Shown here in pieces: positions 43,666 to 52,757 of a DNA stretch of 64,000 nucleotides. The notes under the pieces were generated by a model. It was not told where the DNA came from. It saw only the letters and a list, made by a program, of their open reading frames with translations, and did not search any database. The translations under genes and the position numbers were made by a program. The stretch's first letter is position 1. The number at the start of each line of letters is the position of its first letter. The stretch lies in the NCBI GenBank assembly GCA_003151475.1, contig PLXQ01000060.1, forward strand, positions 104,613 to 168,612. Reading direction: 5' to 3'. Source of the DNA: Acidimicrobiaceae bacterium. Its GTDB lineage: Bacteria; Actinomycetota; Acidimicrobiia; Acidimicrobiales; UBA8190.

Positions 43666-44994
43666 GTGCCATCAGGACCCGAGGAGCAGACGGAGCGCCC
43701 GGACCCTTCGATTGAAGAGATCGAGGACGCTGTCGTCGACGGTGACCGGCCGCTCGGGGCGGGAACGGCCATCTCGGCCCTGCGGCACCGGACCTTTCGG
43801 ATCGTCTTCATCGGTGCCTTCGCCTCGAACATCGGCACATGGATGCAGAACGTGGTTCTCGGGGCCTACGCCTATGACATCACCCACTCGAGCACTTTCG
43901 TCGGGGTGATCATCTTCGCCCAGCTCGGCCCCGCTCTTCTTCTCGCCATGGTGGGCGGCCTCATCGCCGACAAGGTGGACCGCAAGAAGTTTCTCATCGT
44001 CCTCTCCATCGAGCAGCTGGTGTTCTCCCTGGCTCTCGCCTGGGTGGTGAGGACCCCGTCACCATCGCATGTCGTCCTCGTCGTCATGGTCGTCATGGTG
44101 GGTGTGGGAAGCGCCATGTTCGGCCCCGCCTACTCGGCCATCCTCCCGGGCCTGGTGCGCCGCGTCGACCTGCCCGGTGCTATCTCGCTCAACTCGGCCC
44201 AGATGAACGCCTCGCGCGTCATCGGCCCCGTGATCGGAGGAGTGGCGTTCCACTTCATCGGACCGGCATGGGTCTTCGCCGGGAACGCGGCCACCTACCT
44301 CTTCGTGGTGGGCGCCCTCATGATGGTCTCGCTGCCCCTGGCGCCCCGTGGCTCCCAGCACGCCAGCCGCTGGCGCGAACTGACAGCAGGCATCACGACG
44401 GCACGGGCCGACCGGGTGGTCGGTCGCTGCCTCGTCACCGTGTTCGTTTTCTCGCTGCTGGCGCTGGCCCTCATCGGGCAGATGCCCGTGGTAGCGGCCC
44501 ACAACCTGGGGATCGACCCCAAGTCCGCCAACTACGGCCTCCTGTACGCCTGTTTCGGCACCGGAGCTCTCCTGGGCGCCATCTCGATCGGCACGGTGTT
44601 CTCCCACACCTCCAAGGCCCTGATGGTGCGGGTCTGCCTGCTCTGCTACTCCGTGGCGCTGACCGTGTTCGCCCTTCTGCGAGCGGCACTGCCGGCCTAT
44701 TTCATCATCGCCCTCGTGGGGGCCTTCTATTTCGCCTTCATCACGGCGTTGAACACAAGCCTCCAGACCCGCCTCGGCGATGCCGTGCGTGGGCGCGTCA
44801 TGGCCTTATGGATCATGGGATTCGGTGGAACGGTGGCGCTGGGCAACCTGCTCGTCGGTCCGGTGGTGTCGGCCGTCGGTATCACTGACGTCCTGCTCTT
44901 CGGCGCCGTCGTGGCCCTGGGCCTGGCCTGGTACGCCGATGTCAGAGTGCCCGGCGAAGATTCGGGAGTTCTCGAGGCGGTACCGGCGCCGTAG
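43666..44994 (+). CDS. MFS exporter (DHA3/EntS-like)
   Basis: A 442-residue transporter with 12 predicted helices. SALRHRTFRIVFIGAFASNI begins the first helix; GGLIADKVDRKKFLIVLS is motif A in the DHA3 form (D-x-x-x-R-K/R), and MNASRVIGPVIGGVAF is the conserved helix 5 segment. Members export siderophores or macrolides. GTG 43666 begins after a 117-base gap. A 35-residue acidic N-terminus precedes the first helix. It is convergent with the truncated hydrolase. Confidence 0.92.
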   Translation: MPSGPEEQTERPDPSIEEIEDAVVDGDRPLGAGTAISALRHRTFRIVFIGAFASNIGTWMQNVVLGAYAYDITHSSTFVGVIIFAQLGPALLLAMVGGLIADKVDRKKFLIVLSIEQLVFSLALAWVVRTPSPSHVVLVVMVVMVGVGSAMFGPAYSAILPGLVRRVDLPGAISLNSAQMNASRVIGPVIGGVAFHFIGPAWVFAGNAATYLFVVGALMMVSLPLAPRGSQHASRWRELTAGITTARADRVVGRCLVTVFVFSLLALALIGQMPVVAAHNLGIDPKSANYGLLYACFGTGALLGAISIGTVFSHTSKALMVRVCLLCYSVALTVFALLRAALPAYFIIALVGAFYFAFITALNTSLQTRLGDAVRGRVMALWIMGFGGTVALGNLLVGPVVSAVGITDVLLFGAVVALGLAWYADVRVPGEDSGVLEAVPAP

Positions 44995-45010
44995 CCACGT
45001 CGGGCGCCAT

Positions 45011-45355
45011 CTACGATGCGGCGCCCGTCCAGAGGCTGCGGAGCTCGGTGCTCAAAGCCTCGGGGCGTTCGGCGGGGAAGAAAAGCTCTGCCCCCTCGAG
45101 CTCGACGCAGCGGACCGTGCCGGGAATGGTGTCGGCCAGCCACCGGGCCCAGGTGACATCGAAAAAGTCATCAGCAGTACCCCACACGATCAACGTGGGA
45201 GCCTCGAACCGGGCCAGGTCGTCGCGTATGACCACCGTCACGCTGTTGTCCATCCCAGCGACATAGCCCTGGACGGCCCGGGCTCGGCCCGGCGACGCCG
45301 CGACGGCGGCGAAGAAACCGGCGATTGTCTCATCCGACAGGACATCGGGACTCAC
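45011..45355 (-). pseudogene. truncated alpha/beta hydrolase (C-terminal third)
   Basis: The 114 C-terminal residues of a haloalkane-dehalogenase-like hydrolase are readable: SPDVLSDETIAGFFAAVAAS, VRGYVAGMDNS-like segment (here VQGYVAGMDNS), FEAPTLIVWGTADDFFDVTW (acid strand) and VELEGAELFFPAERP. The N-terminal two-thirds with the oxyanion loop and nucleophile is missing; upstream on this strand is only antisense of the tetR gene. GTG 45355 could initiate the fragment. The gene was evidently cut by a deletion joining it to tetR. Confidence 0.7.
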
Positions 45356-45389
45356 GAAGCCACTGGCCGAGACGACGCGCGCTGCCCTC

Positions 45390-45926
45390 GTGCAGGCGGC
45401 TGTCGAGCGCTTCACGGCCGACGGGTTCACGAAGACGAGCATGGACACCATCGCCGAAGCGGCACGCGTAACGAAGGGTGCCGTCTACCACCACTTCCGC
45501 GACAAGGCCGAACTTTTCGAAGCGGTGTTCGTCGTGATGGAAGAACGACTGTTGGCGCAAGTCACGGCAGGGGTCGCCGGCATGACCGACCCCTGGGCTC
45601 TTGTCGCCAAGGGCATCGATCTTTATCTGGAGCAATGCGCTGAGGCCGACTTCCGACGCATCGTGCTGGAGGAGGCTCCCGCCGCGCTGGGCTGGATCCG
45701 ATGGAAAGAAACAGAAGAGAGGTACTTCCTCGGCCTCGTCACGGGCACTCTCGCCGGCCTGGCCGAGGCGGGCGAAATCGAGATCCCTCCGGGTGACCTG
45801 ACAGCGAGGATGCTCCTGGCGGCGACGAACGAGGTCGGATTGGCGGTGGCTGCCGCCGCTGACCGCGAGGAGGAGCGCCAACGGGGGGCTGCGCTCGTCA
45901 TGCGCCTGCTCGAAGGCCTCCGTTAG
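45390..45926 (+). CDS. TetR-family regulator
   Basis: Starting at GTG 45390 the product is 178 residues: HTH at residues 5-50 (ERFTADGFTKTSMDTIAEAA, VTKGAVYHHFRDKAELFEAVF) and a ligand domain to the end. The frame is open upstream and reads AETTRAALVQAAVERF, the usual TetR N-terminus, but no ATG is present there, so the first few residues may have been lost in the junction with the hydrolase fragment. DNA binding may still be intact. Ligand unknown. Confidence 0.82.
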   Translation: MQAAVERFTADGFTKTSMDTIAEAARVTKGAVYHHFRDKAELFEAVFVVMEERLLAQVTAGVAGMTDPWALVAKGIDLYLEQCAEADFRRIVLEEAPAALGWIRWKETEERYFLGLVTGTLAGLAEAGEIEIPPGDLTARMLLAATNEVGLAVAAAADREEERQRGAALVMRLLEGLR

Positions 45927-46035
45927 CGATCCCCGACGGCCGCCTATGTTGGGGCGCCCGAGCCCATCCTGCGCCCGGGACGGCCACCTGTGGCGTGACG
46001 GTGCTCCAGGGGCGACGGTGCGAAGGAGGGGGACG

Positions 46036-47541
46036 ATGGCCAGCCCGGGTGGCGGACAACTGGGACGGTCGTGGCGTCGCTTCCGACGTCGACCGGTTCT
46101 CGCCCAGGGCGCCGCCTTGGCCGTCGTCCTCGTTCTCCTCGTCGGCATCGTCTTCGCCGTGGCCGGCTCGGGATCGTCGAGCGGACCACGAAAAAACGCC
46201 AAGGCCGGTGCCGTCACCGCCAGCGTGACACCTCCTGACAAGGCCAGTCTCAGCAGCGCCGGTGTCACCGCCCACACCATCAACGTCGTTTTCCCCATAT
46301 CCAACCTGCAGGCGTTGTCGCTGAATCTCGGCTTTGCCACCGACATCGAGTACACCGAGCAATCTCAGGCGATCAAGCTCTTCGTCAAACAGATCAACGA
46401 CAACGGCGGTATCCACGGCCGAAAGATCAATCCCATCATCGTCACCTTCGACCCGACCAGCGAGACAGACATGCGGGCCCTGTGCAAGGACTGGACCGAA
46501 GGCGGCGCATCGGTGTTCGCCGTGCTCGACGGTGTCGGTACATGGACCGGAGACAACCAACTCTGCATCACCCAGGAAGGCCACACGCCACTTCTGAGTC
46601 AATGGACGACGGTGACCAACTGGACGCAGAAAGGATCTCCGTATCTGTGGTGGACCGGTCCCGACGACGCCGCCATCCTGCAGGCCACCGTCAACTGGGC
46701 AGTGAGCGGCGGGCTCATCGGACACAACATCAAGGTGGGCGTGATCGCCGGCGACCGGGCCAGCGATCAGGTCGCACTCAATCAGTATTTGCTACCCGAT
46801 CTCAAGCAGGCCGGCATCACCCCGATCGTCAAGACCATCGCTGCCGATCCCTCCAATACGTCGGCCACCACCAGCGAGGCGCCGCTCGTCATTCAGCAGC
46901 TGCGCACGGACGGGGTTACCTCGGTCATCCCTCTCATACCGTTCAATGTCTTTTATCCCGTCCTTCAGGCCGAGACCCAGCAGCAGTACTTTCCCAAGCT
47001 CCTGCTGTCGGACTATGAGGAGTCGATCGAATCGGCGCTCGGTCTCCTACCCATTCCCTACGAGAAGGCGCTCGACGGTCAGGAGGGTCTGACCACCCAG
47101 ACTCTGGGCGGCATCGACGACACCCGCCCCGAGGCCCAGGGCGGGTACGACCCCGGAGTGCGCGGCTGCTTCACCGTATGGCACAAGGCCTATCCCCAGA
47201 TCCCGAAGGGCAACCAGTCCGACTTCCTCGAGGAACAAGGTCCGGTCCAGGCCTGGTGCCAGGAGATCCGTCTCTTTGCCGCCGCCGCCACAGCGGCGGG
47301 TCCCGACCTCAATCGACGGACGTTCGTGGAGGCCATGGCCAGGATCTCCAACTTTCCCGGCGGGTACTCCCCCACCCTGACCTACGGGACGGACACCTTC
47401 TCGGGACCCACGCAGTACCGGATCGTCCGACTGCACACCAACATGCCCCCTTCGAGCCAGTGCAAGTTCCCCATGAATCACATACCGCAGGGGGTGTGTT
47501 GGGTGGTGGTCAAGAACTGGAAGCCGCTACCGAAGACATGA
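46036..47541 (+). CDS. ABC-type substrate-binding protein (branched-chain amino acid type)
   Basis: A 501-residue type I periplasmic-binding fold with an N-terminal membrane anchor (QGAALAVVLVLLVGIVFAVAG). It has IKLFVKQINDNGGIHGRKIN, the conserved Leu/Ile/Val-binding start, and WWTGPDDAAILQATVNWAV. No lipobox Cys is seen, so it is tethered by the helix. ATG 46036 follows GGAGGGGGACG. It overlaps the GH13 gene by ATGA. No ABC permease or ATPase is adjacent, so it may be an orphan receptor or have partners elsewhere. Confidence 0.88.
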   Translation: MASPGGGQLGRSWRRFRRRPVLAQGAALAVVLVLLVGIVFAVAGSGSSSGPRKNAKAGAVTASVTPPDKASLSSAGVTAHTINVVFPISNLQALSLNLGFATDIEYTEQSQAIKLFVKQINDNGGIHGRKINPIIVTFDPTSETDMRALCKDWTEGGASVFAVLDGVGTWTGDNQLCITQEGHTPLLSQWTTVTNWTQKGSPYLWWTGPDDAAILQATVNWAVSGGLIGHNIKVGVIAGDRASDQVALNQYLLPDLKQAGITPIVKTIAADPSNTSATTSEAPLVIQQLRTDGVTSVIPLIPFNVFYPVLQAETQQQYFPKLLLSDYEESIESALGLLPIPYEKALDGQEGLTTQTLGGIDDTRPEAQGGYDPGVRGCFTVWHKAYPQIPKGNQSDFLEEQGPVQAWCQEIRLFAAAATAAGPDLNRRTFVEAMARISNFPGGYSPTLTYGTDTFSGPTQYRIVRLHTNMPPSSQCKFPMNHIPQGVCWVVVKNWKPLPKT

Positions 47542-49130
47542 CCGAGATCCACACGCCATGGTGGCAGTCCGGCGTTCTCTACCAGGTCTATCCCCGGTCC
47601 TTCTCCGACTCGGACGCCGATGGAAATGGTGATCTGCAAGGGATCATCGACCGTCTCGACCACCTCGAGTGGCTGGGAATCGACGGTATCTGGCTGAGTC
47701 CCATCACGCTGTCGCCCAACGCCGATTGGGGATACGACGTCGCCGACTACTGTGCCGTCGAACCCGATCTGGGAACGATCGAGCTTTTCGATGCCCTGGT
47801 GGCCGGGGCGGGCCGCAGAGGAATACGGGTCCTCATGGATCTGGTCCCCAATCACACCAGCGAAGAGCATCTCTGGTTCGTGGACTCCCGGTCCTCGAAG
47901 ACGGCGTCCAAGCGCGACTGGTACGTCTGGGCCGACGCCACAGCCGAGGGTGCGCCCCCCAACAACTGGGTGAGCAGCTTCGGGGGCCCGGCCTGGACCC
48001 TCGATGCCACCACCGGCCAGTTCTATCTGCACAACCATCTCGCCGAGCAACCGGATCTCAACTGGTGGCACGAAGACGTCCGTTCGGCCTTCGACGATAT
48101 TTTTCGATTCTGGCTCGACCGGGGCGTGGCCGGCTTCCGGATCGACGTGTGCAACATCATCATCAAAGACAAGCAGCTGCGCGACAATCCGCCCGCTACC
48201 GAAGACGACGACTTCGAGGCTCAGCTCTTCGGACAGCGTCCCGTCTACAACGGCAATCGTCCGGAGGTCCATGACGTCCTTCGGCGATGGCGTCGACTGA
48301 CCGATTCCTACGACGGATCCCGAGCCCTCATAGGCGAGACGCCGGTCAAAGTCGATGTCCTGGCCCGCTACTACGGAGACGGCAGCGACGAACTGCACAT
48401 GGCTTTCAACTTCCCCTTCATCACCTCACCGTTTGAGGCGGAGACGCTGCGCGGCATCGTGGAGGAGACCGAAGAACTGTTGCCTCTCGGGGCGTGGCCG
48501 GCTTGGACGGGGTCGAATCACGACATGAGCCGCTTCGCCTCGCGTTGGGGTGAGGGGAATCCCTCCAAGATCGGCGCCGCCATTGTGATGTTGCTGTGTC
48601 TACGAGGAACACCGGTGCTGTACCAGGGCGACGAGATCGGACTGGGCGATCGAGCTGTCGGCCACGAGGATATGCGTGACCCGCTCGGCGTCCTGTACTT
48701 CCCCGCCTACGCCGGGCGCGACGCCATGCGCACTCCCATGCCCTGGCGTGACGCGCCGGGAGGTGGTTTTACCGACCCCGGCGTCGCGTCCTGGCTGCCG
48801 ATCGGCGACACCGGGCCATGCAACGTCGAGGACCAGCGCAGTGACCCTCGGTCCATCCTCCACCTGACCCACGACCTGATCGCCCTTCGCCGAGAGACAC
48901 CGGAGCTGCAGACGGGCGCCTATGAGTCGGTGAAGGCACCCGACGGCGTGTGGGCCTGGCGTCGGGGCGACCACATGCTGGTGGCTCTCAACCTCAGCGA
49001 AGGCGATGCCACCCTGGCGGATGTCGAGGGTCGGATCCGTATCGGCACCGATCGGCAGCGCGACGACGAGGTCCTCAGAGGTGTCGTGCGTCTGCATCCG
49101 TGGGAGGCCGTCGTCATAGACACCCGGTAG
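47538..49130 (+). CDS. GH13 alpha-glucosidase
   Basis: A 530-residue GH13 enzyme. The N-terminus WWQSGVLYQVYPRSFSDSDADG is the oligo-1,6-glucosidase/alpha-glucosidase type; VLMDLVPNHTS, GFRIDVCN (nucleophile Asp), LIGETPVK (acid/base Glu) and TGSNHDMSR (transition-state Asp) are present. A C-terminal beta-sandwich follows (~residue 450 on). ATG 47538 overlaps the substrate-binding protein stop, suggesting coupled production. It would hydrolyse maltose, isomaltose, or related oligosaccharides. Confidence 0.93.
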   Translation: MTEIHTPWWQSGVLYQVYPRSFSDSDADGNGDLQGIIDRLDHLEWLGIDGIWLSPITLSPNADWGYDVADYCAVEPDLGTIELFDALVAGAGRRGIRVLMDLVPNHTSEEHLWFVDSRSSKTASKRDWYVWADATAEGAPPNNWVSSFGGPAWTLDATTGQFYLHNHLAEQPDLNWWHEDVRSAFDDIFRFWLDRGVAGFRIDVCNIIIKDKQLRDNPPATEDDDFEAQLFGQRPVYNGNRPEVHDVLRRWRRLTDSYDGSRALIGETPVKVDVLARYYGDGSDELHMAFNFPFITSPFEAETLRGIVEETEELLPLGAWPAWTGSNHDMSRFASRWGEGNPSKIGAAIVMLLCLRGTPVLYQGDEIGLGDRAVGHEDMRDPLGVLYFPAYAGRDAMRTPMPWRDAPGGGFTDPGVASWLPIGDTGPCNVEDQRSDPRSILHLTHDLIALRRETPELQTGAYESVKAPDGVWAWRRGDHMLVALNLSEGDATLADVEGRIRIGTDRQRDDEVLRGVVRLHPWEAVVIDTR

Positions 49131-49141
49131 AGCGCGCCACC

Positions 49142-51076
49142 TCAACTCTCTTCCGGCGGCCCGGTTGACGCCGGATCGGCATGGTCGGCGGCATGGTTGT
49201 CACTCTCGACCCCGGCTTCGTCGGCGGCAGTCGGAGCCGGGGCGCTAATGGGCAACGGGACCCGGGCCACCACGACGTCAGGTCGGCGGCGGAGCTCGGA
49301 AGCGAGGGCCAGGTCGACCTGGTTGTGGAGCAACCGGTAGCGCAGGCGATCGGGGATCACCACGGGAATCAGAACGACCACCTGGCGGTCCTTCTCCGCA
49401 CGGAGTTCGTCAACCATCCGGACAATGGGCTGGACGATCGACGCGTAGTCGGTGTGTAGGACCTTCAGTGGGACTCCGGGATTCCACTCCTGCCACTGAC
49501 GTTCGACTTCGGCCTTGGAAAACCCCGCCGGATCGCCTTCGAACTCGACAGTCACAGCAATGACCTCTTCACCCATGGAAATGGCCTCGGACAGAGCGTG
49601 GGCCGTCAACCGCGACACGTTGGTCACCGGCACGACCACGATGGTGCGCTTTCGTTCCGGGGGCGGCGGTATGACGCCGACGCCCAGGGCCTCGCCGGCA
49701 CGGCGGTAGTAGGCCTCGACCCGATTGAAGAGGACGATGAAGAGAGGAATGGCCAGGACGACCACCCAGGCACCTTCGATGAACTTGGTCAGGAGGAAGA
49801 TCACCGTGGCCGAAGCGGTCACCGCCGCACCGACACCGTTGATCGTCGCCCGACGAGTCCACCCCGGCTCCCTCGTCCGGCGCCAATGGATCACGAGGCC
49901 CGCCTGCGACAGCGTGAAGCCGATGAACACACCGATGGCGAAAAGGGGGATCAGGGTGTTGGTATTGCCGCCCACGGCCACGAGCAACAGCCCGGAGAAG
50001 AGCGCCAGGGTCACCACGCCATTGCCGAACACCAGCCGGCTGTCGCGCACCCCGAACAGATGCGGGAGGTAATTGTCCCTGGCCAGCAAGCTGGTCAGCA
50101 CGGGTAGCCCACCGAACGACGTGTTGGCGGCCAGGGCCAGGACCAGCGTGATTGTGAGCGACACGGTGTAATAGGCCCAGTGACGTCCGACAGCCTCCCC
50201 CATGATCTGGCTCAACGCCGTCTGGTTCGTCCTCGGTTGAATCTGGAACTTCTTGGCCAGCTCGGCCAGACCCAACAGCATGGCGGCCAGGATCACGCCC
50301 AACAACATCTCGGTCCGCTTGGCCCGGACGACCCGGGGCTCCTTGAAAAGTGGCACGCCGTTGGCGATGGCTTCCACGCCGGTGAGGGCGCTGCATCCTG
50401 CGGAAAACGCCTTCAACACCAGGAACAGCGACACCGTCTCCACGGCGTGGTGAGGCAGCAAGGACGTCCCGGGAGGAGGCGTCTTCGACGCCAAGGGATG
50501 GATGAGGCCGATGCCGATGATCACCAGGAGCCCAACGATGAAGACGAAGGTGGGGATGAGAAAGGCCCGGGCGCTTTCGCCCAGACCACGAAGATTCAAA
50601 GTCGTGATGAGGAGCAGGATTCCCAGAGACATGGGAACGGTGAAGTGCGAGGTCGACGGAAAGGCCGAGGTGATCTCGCCCACACCGGCGGCGATCGAGA
50701 CGGCCACGGTCAGCGTGTAGTCGACGATGAGGGCGGCGCCCGCCAGCTTGCTCACCCGCGGGCCGAAATTGTCGCGCGACACGGCATAGGCGCCACCACC
50801 GTGCGGATAGGCGTCGATGACCTGGCGGTACGACGTCACCAAGATGGCCAGGAGGACAACAATGGCGATGGTGATGGGCAGGATCAGGTGTAGCGACGTC
50901 GCCCCAGCGGCGCCCAGGACGATCAGGATCGCCTCGGGGCCATAGGCCACCGAGGTGAGAGCGTCGAGGGACAGCGCTGAGAGTCCCTCGATCGGGGTGA
51001 TTTCCTCGTCCGACGCCTCGCGCGATGAGAGGTCGCGCCCGACGACAAGTCTTCGGATCCTCGAGAGACCTGTCAT
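49142..51076 (-). CDS. KimA-like potassium/APC permease
   Basis: A 644-residue protein: about 12 membrane helices (ALSLDALTSVAYGPEAILIV, YPHGGGAYAVSRDNFG, AALIVDYTLTVAVSIAAGVG, TALTGVEAIANGVPLF-like segments) and a 150-residue cytoplasmic C-terminal domain (RKRTIVVVPVTNVSRLTAHALSEAI, in part), as in KimA. KimA imports K+ with protons. ATG 51076 is preferred because the membrane-leader begins there. The C-terminal tail is acidic and glutamate-rich. It is preceded by a 673-base region without a c-di-AMP riboswitch that I could recognise. Confidence 0.87.
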   Translation of the reverse strand: MTGLSRIRRLVVGRDLSSREASDEEITPIEGLSALSLDALTSVAYGPEAILIVLGAAGATSLHLILPITIAIVVLLAILVTSYRQVIDAYPHGGGAYAVSRDNFGPRVSKLAGAALIVDYTLTVAVSIAAGVGEITSAFPSTSHFTVPMSLGILLLITTLNLRGLGESARAFLIPTFVFIVGLLVIIGIGLIHPLASKTPPPGTSLLPHHAVETVSLFLVLKAFSAGCSALTGVEAIANGVPLFKEPRVVRAKRTEMLLGVILAAMLLGLAELAKKFQIQPRTNQTALSQIMGEAVGRHWAYYTVSLTITLVLALAANTSFGGLPVLTSLLARDNYLPHLFGVRDSRLVFGNGVVTLALFSGLLLVAVGGNTNTLIPLFAIGVFIGFTLSQAGLVIHWRRTREPGWTRRATINGVGAAVTASATVIFLLTKFIEGAWVVVLAIPLFIVLFNRVEAYYRRAGEALGVGVIPPPPERKRTIVVVPVTNVSRLTAHALSEAISMGEEVIAVTVEFEGDPAGFSKAEVERQWQEWNPGVPLKVLHTDYASIVQPIVRMVDELRAEKDRQVVVLIPVVIPDRLRYRLLHNQVDLALASELRRRPDVVVARVPLPISAPAPTAADEAGVESDNHAADHADPASTGPPEES

Positions 51077-51533
51077 CGACCCAATCCGCTGTGGGACACC
51101 CTGGTTCGCACTGAAACCGACTCTACGGGTCCCCACGGCGGGGACGCATGACGGCGCCCCACCCGGCGTTCGTCAGAGGAGATGCGGGGTTCAAGCTCCT
51201 TCTTGTAGAACTCGATGAAGTTCGGCCTGATCGGGTCCGATCGGGTTCCCTGTGATGAAACCGTCGTCGACGTTCGAGGGCCAACAGCACACGATCCGGT
51301 GGGTGCGAACGTCCTGCTCGGGCTACCTCACCCCGTCGCTGGCCGGGGTGGTCAACCACGGATCACAGGATCTCCCGGGCACATCGCCGCCGCATTTCAC
51401 CGATACGCCGTCGAGTTCATCGAGATCGACGAGAGCCCGATCTATGGCCGCAACGATGATGCGAAGTCGACATCCCACGGATTCTCGACATCCGACACGG
51501 TTTATCCGCGGATGCCGTCCAGTCGTGCACGGG

Positions 51534-51638
51534 TCACTCCGTATGATCGACCGCCCGTTCGAGTTGGACCTTGGACATCTTCGAACGGCCCCTGATGCCC
51601 TTGCGGCGTGCCTCCTCATAGAGTTGGCACGGGTTCAT
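51534..51638 (-). CDS. tiny Rho-N/SAP-like protein, 34 aa
   Basis: ATG 51638 follows GGAGGGGTAGTT, an unusually good ribosome site, and the frame ends at TGA 51534. The protein MNPCQLYEEARRKGIRGRSK continues with MSKVQLERAVDHTE: a helix, a G-R-S-K-M-S-K turn and a helix, which is the Rho-N/SAP-like pattern (xLYExAxxxGIxGRSKMSKxxLxxA). Such micro-proteins may bind nucleic acids. It is too short to be found by usual gene finders. A related sequence occurs at 53.7 kb. Confidence 0.6.
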   Translation of the reverse strand: MNPCQLYEEARRKGIRGRSKMSKVQLERAVDHTE

Positions 51639-51713
51639 AACTACCCCTCCGGCGGCCGGAGCCACCATCAGCGTGGTGCGGGATGAGAACCTCGCGACGT
51701 ATCGTCAGAATGT

Positions 51714-51740
51714 GTTGTTCCTGGACCATGCATTGGGTAG
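51714..51740 (+). promoter_or_regulatory. candidate SigF-type promoter before brkB-like gene
   Basis: GTTGT at 51714-51718, 16 bases, then GGGTAG at 51735-51740. It resembles the actinobacterial SigF pattern (GGWWT/GTTT-N15-17-GGGTA). The predicted start point is within a few bases of GTG 51750, so the message would be leaderless or nearly so. Confidence 0.55.
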
Positions 51741-51749
51741 AACCAGACG

Positions 51750-52757
51750 GTGAACCCGATCGAAAAGACCCTTCGTCGTGTCGACGAGTTCCAACAACGC
51801 CACGGGCTGCCTTCGTTCGTGTTCGGCGTCGTGAAGAAGTTCGGCGACGATTCCGCCGGCAGCCTGGCGGCGCTCATCGCCTACTACGGCTTTCTGTCAA
51901 TCTTTCCCTTATTGCTCGTTCTGACCACTCTTCTCGGCTTGCTCTTCGCCAACGATGCCGCGCTGCACGATCGAATCATTCACTCGACGGTCGGACAGTT
52001 CCCTATCGTCGGCCAACAGCTGGCCAGCAAAACGACCGGCGTACGATCGCTACATGCCGGTAGCGTGATTGGCTTGGTCATCGGGCTTCTGGGCCTGGTG
52101 TGGGGTTCGTTCGGTGTGAGCCAAGCCGCCCAGCGAATGATGGCCGAGGTGTGGAACATCCCGGGAGTGATCCTCCCCGGCTTCTTGTCCCGGCTCGGGC
52201 GCAGTGTGGGATTTCTCGCTCTCTTGGGCCTTGACGTCATCGTCACGACGTTTCTGGCCGGGTTCGTCACCATTGGCCACGGCGCTCCGTGGGTGCAAGT
52301 CCTGGCTGGGTTGCTGGGCCTGATCACCAACATGGTGCTCTATGTGATCGGGTTCCGAATTCTGACCCCCAAATCCATCGAGACTCGGTTCTTGATTCCC
52401 GGAGGCGTTCTAGCCGGGATCGGTTGGACGATCCTGCAGTATGCCGGCACCCTGCTCGTAGGCCACACGCTGAGGCACGCCAGTCAGACCTACGGCTACT
52501 ACGGCAGCGTCCTGGGATTGATCTCGTTTCTGTATCTCACGGCGGAGGTAACGGTCTATGCGGCGGAGGTGAACGTGGTAAGCGCGCGGCACCTCTATCC
52601 GCGCAGCATCGCTCCGCCCCCTCTCACGGCGGCCGATGAATCCGTCCTGCGGTCCGTCGCTGAACAGGGAGAGCGCCGGCCCGAACAGCGCGTCCACGTC
52701 GAATTTTCTCCGACGGACCACGATGGGGGTGACGGCGTCCCCCGCTCTCCTTCCTGA
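51750..52757 (+). CDS. YihY/BrkB-family membrane protein
   Basis: A 335-residue protein with about six membrane helices. AALIAYYGFLSIFPLLLVLTTL is the conserved first helix with the family AYYxFLSxFPLLL signature; GLVWGSFGVSQAAQRMMAEVWNIP and YYGSVLGLISFLYLTAEVTVYAAEVN are the later blocks. The family was once thought to be RNase BN and has no settled role. GTG 51750 directly follows a SigF-like promoter. The stop abuts the stop of the convergent permease without a gap. Confidence 0.93.
   Translation: MNPIEKTLRRVDEFQQRHGLPSFVFGVVKKFGDDSAGSLAALIAYYGFLSIFPLLLVLTTLLGLLFANDAALHDRIIHSTVGQFPIVGQQLASKTTGVRSLHAGSVIGLVIGLLGLVWGSFGVSQAAQRMMAEVWNIPGVILPGFLSRLGRSVGFLALLGLDVIVTTFLAGFVTIGHGAPWVQVLAGLLGLITNMVLYVIGFRILTPKSIETRFLIPGGVLAGIGWTILQYAGTLLVGHTLRHASQTYGYYGSVLGLISFLYLTAEVTVYAAEVNVVSARHLYPRSIAPPPLTAADESVLRSVAEQGERRPEQRVHVEFSPTDHDGGDGVPRSPS

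Larger units (their letters stand above)
51077..51749. other. intergenic region with a small ORF and a candidate SigF promoter
   Basis: Besides the 34-residue ORF (51534-51638) and the promoter-like site before the BrkB gene, no gene is evident. Some leftward frames (for example around 51180-51330, RIVCCWPSNVDDGFITGNPI) look mildly coding but end quickly and change frame, which may be decay of a former gene. Confidence 0.35.

Noticed and set aside
51077..51300. c-di-AMP (ydaO-type) riboswitch upstream of the KimA-like gene
   Set aside because: I looked for the conserved GGGTGAA and AGGGA-like core on the leader strand and did not find it; the region is GC-rich with only chance hairpins.
51180..51340. 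Possible remnant of a small leftward gene (RIVCCWPSNVDDGFITGNPI, then RPNFIEFYKKELEPRISS in another frame)
   Set aside because: The two pieces are protein-like but lie in different frames and I recognise no family; not strong enough to list.
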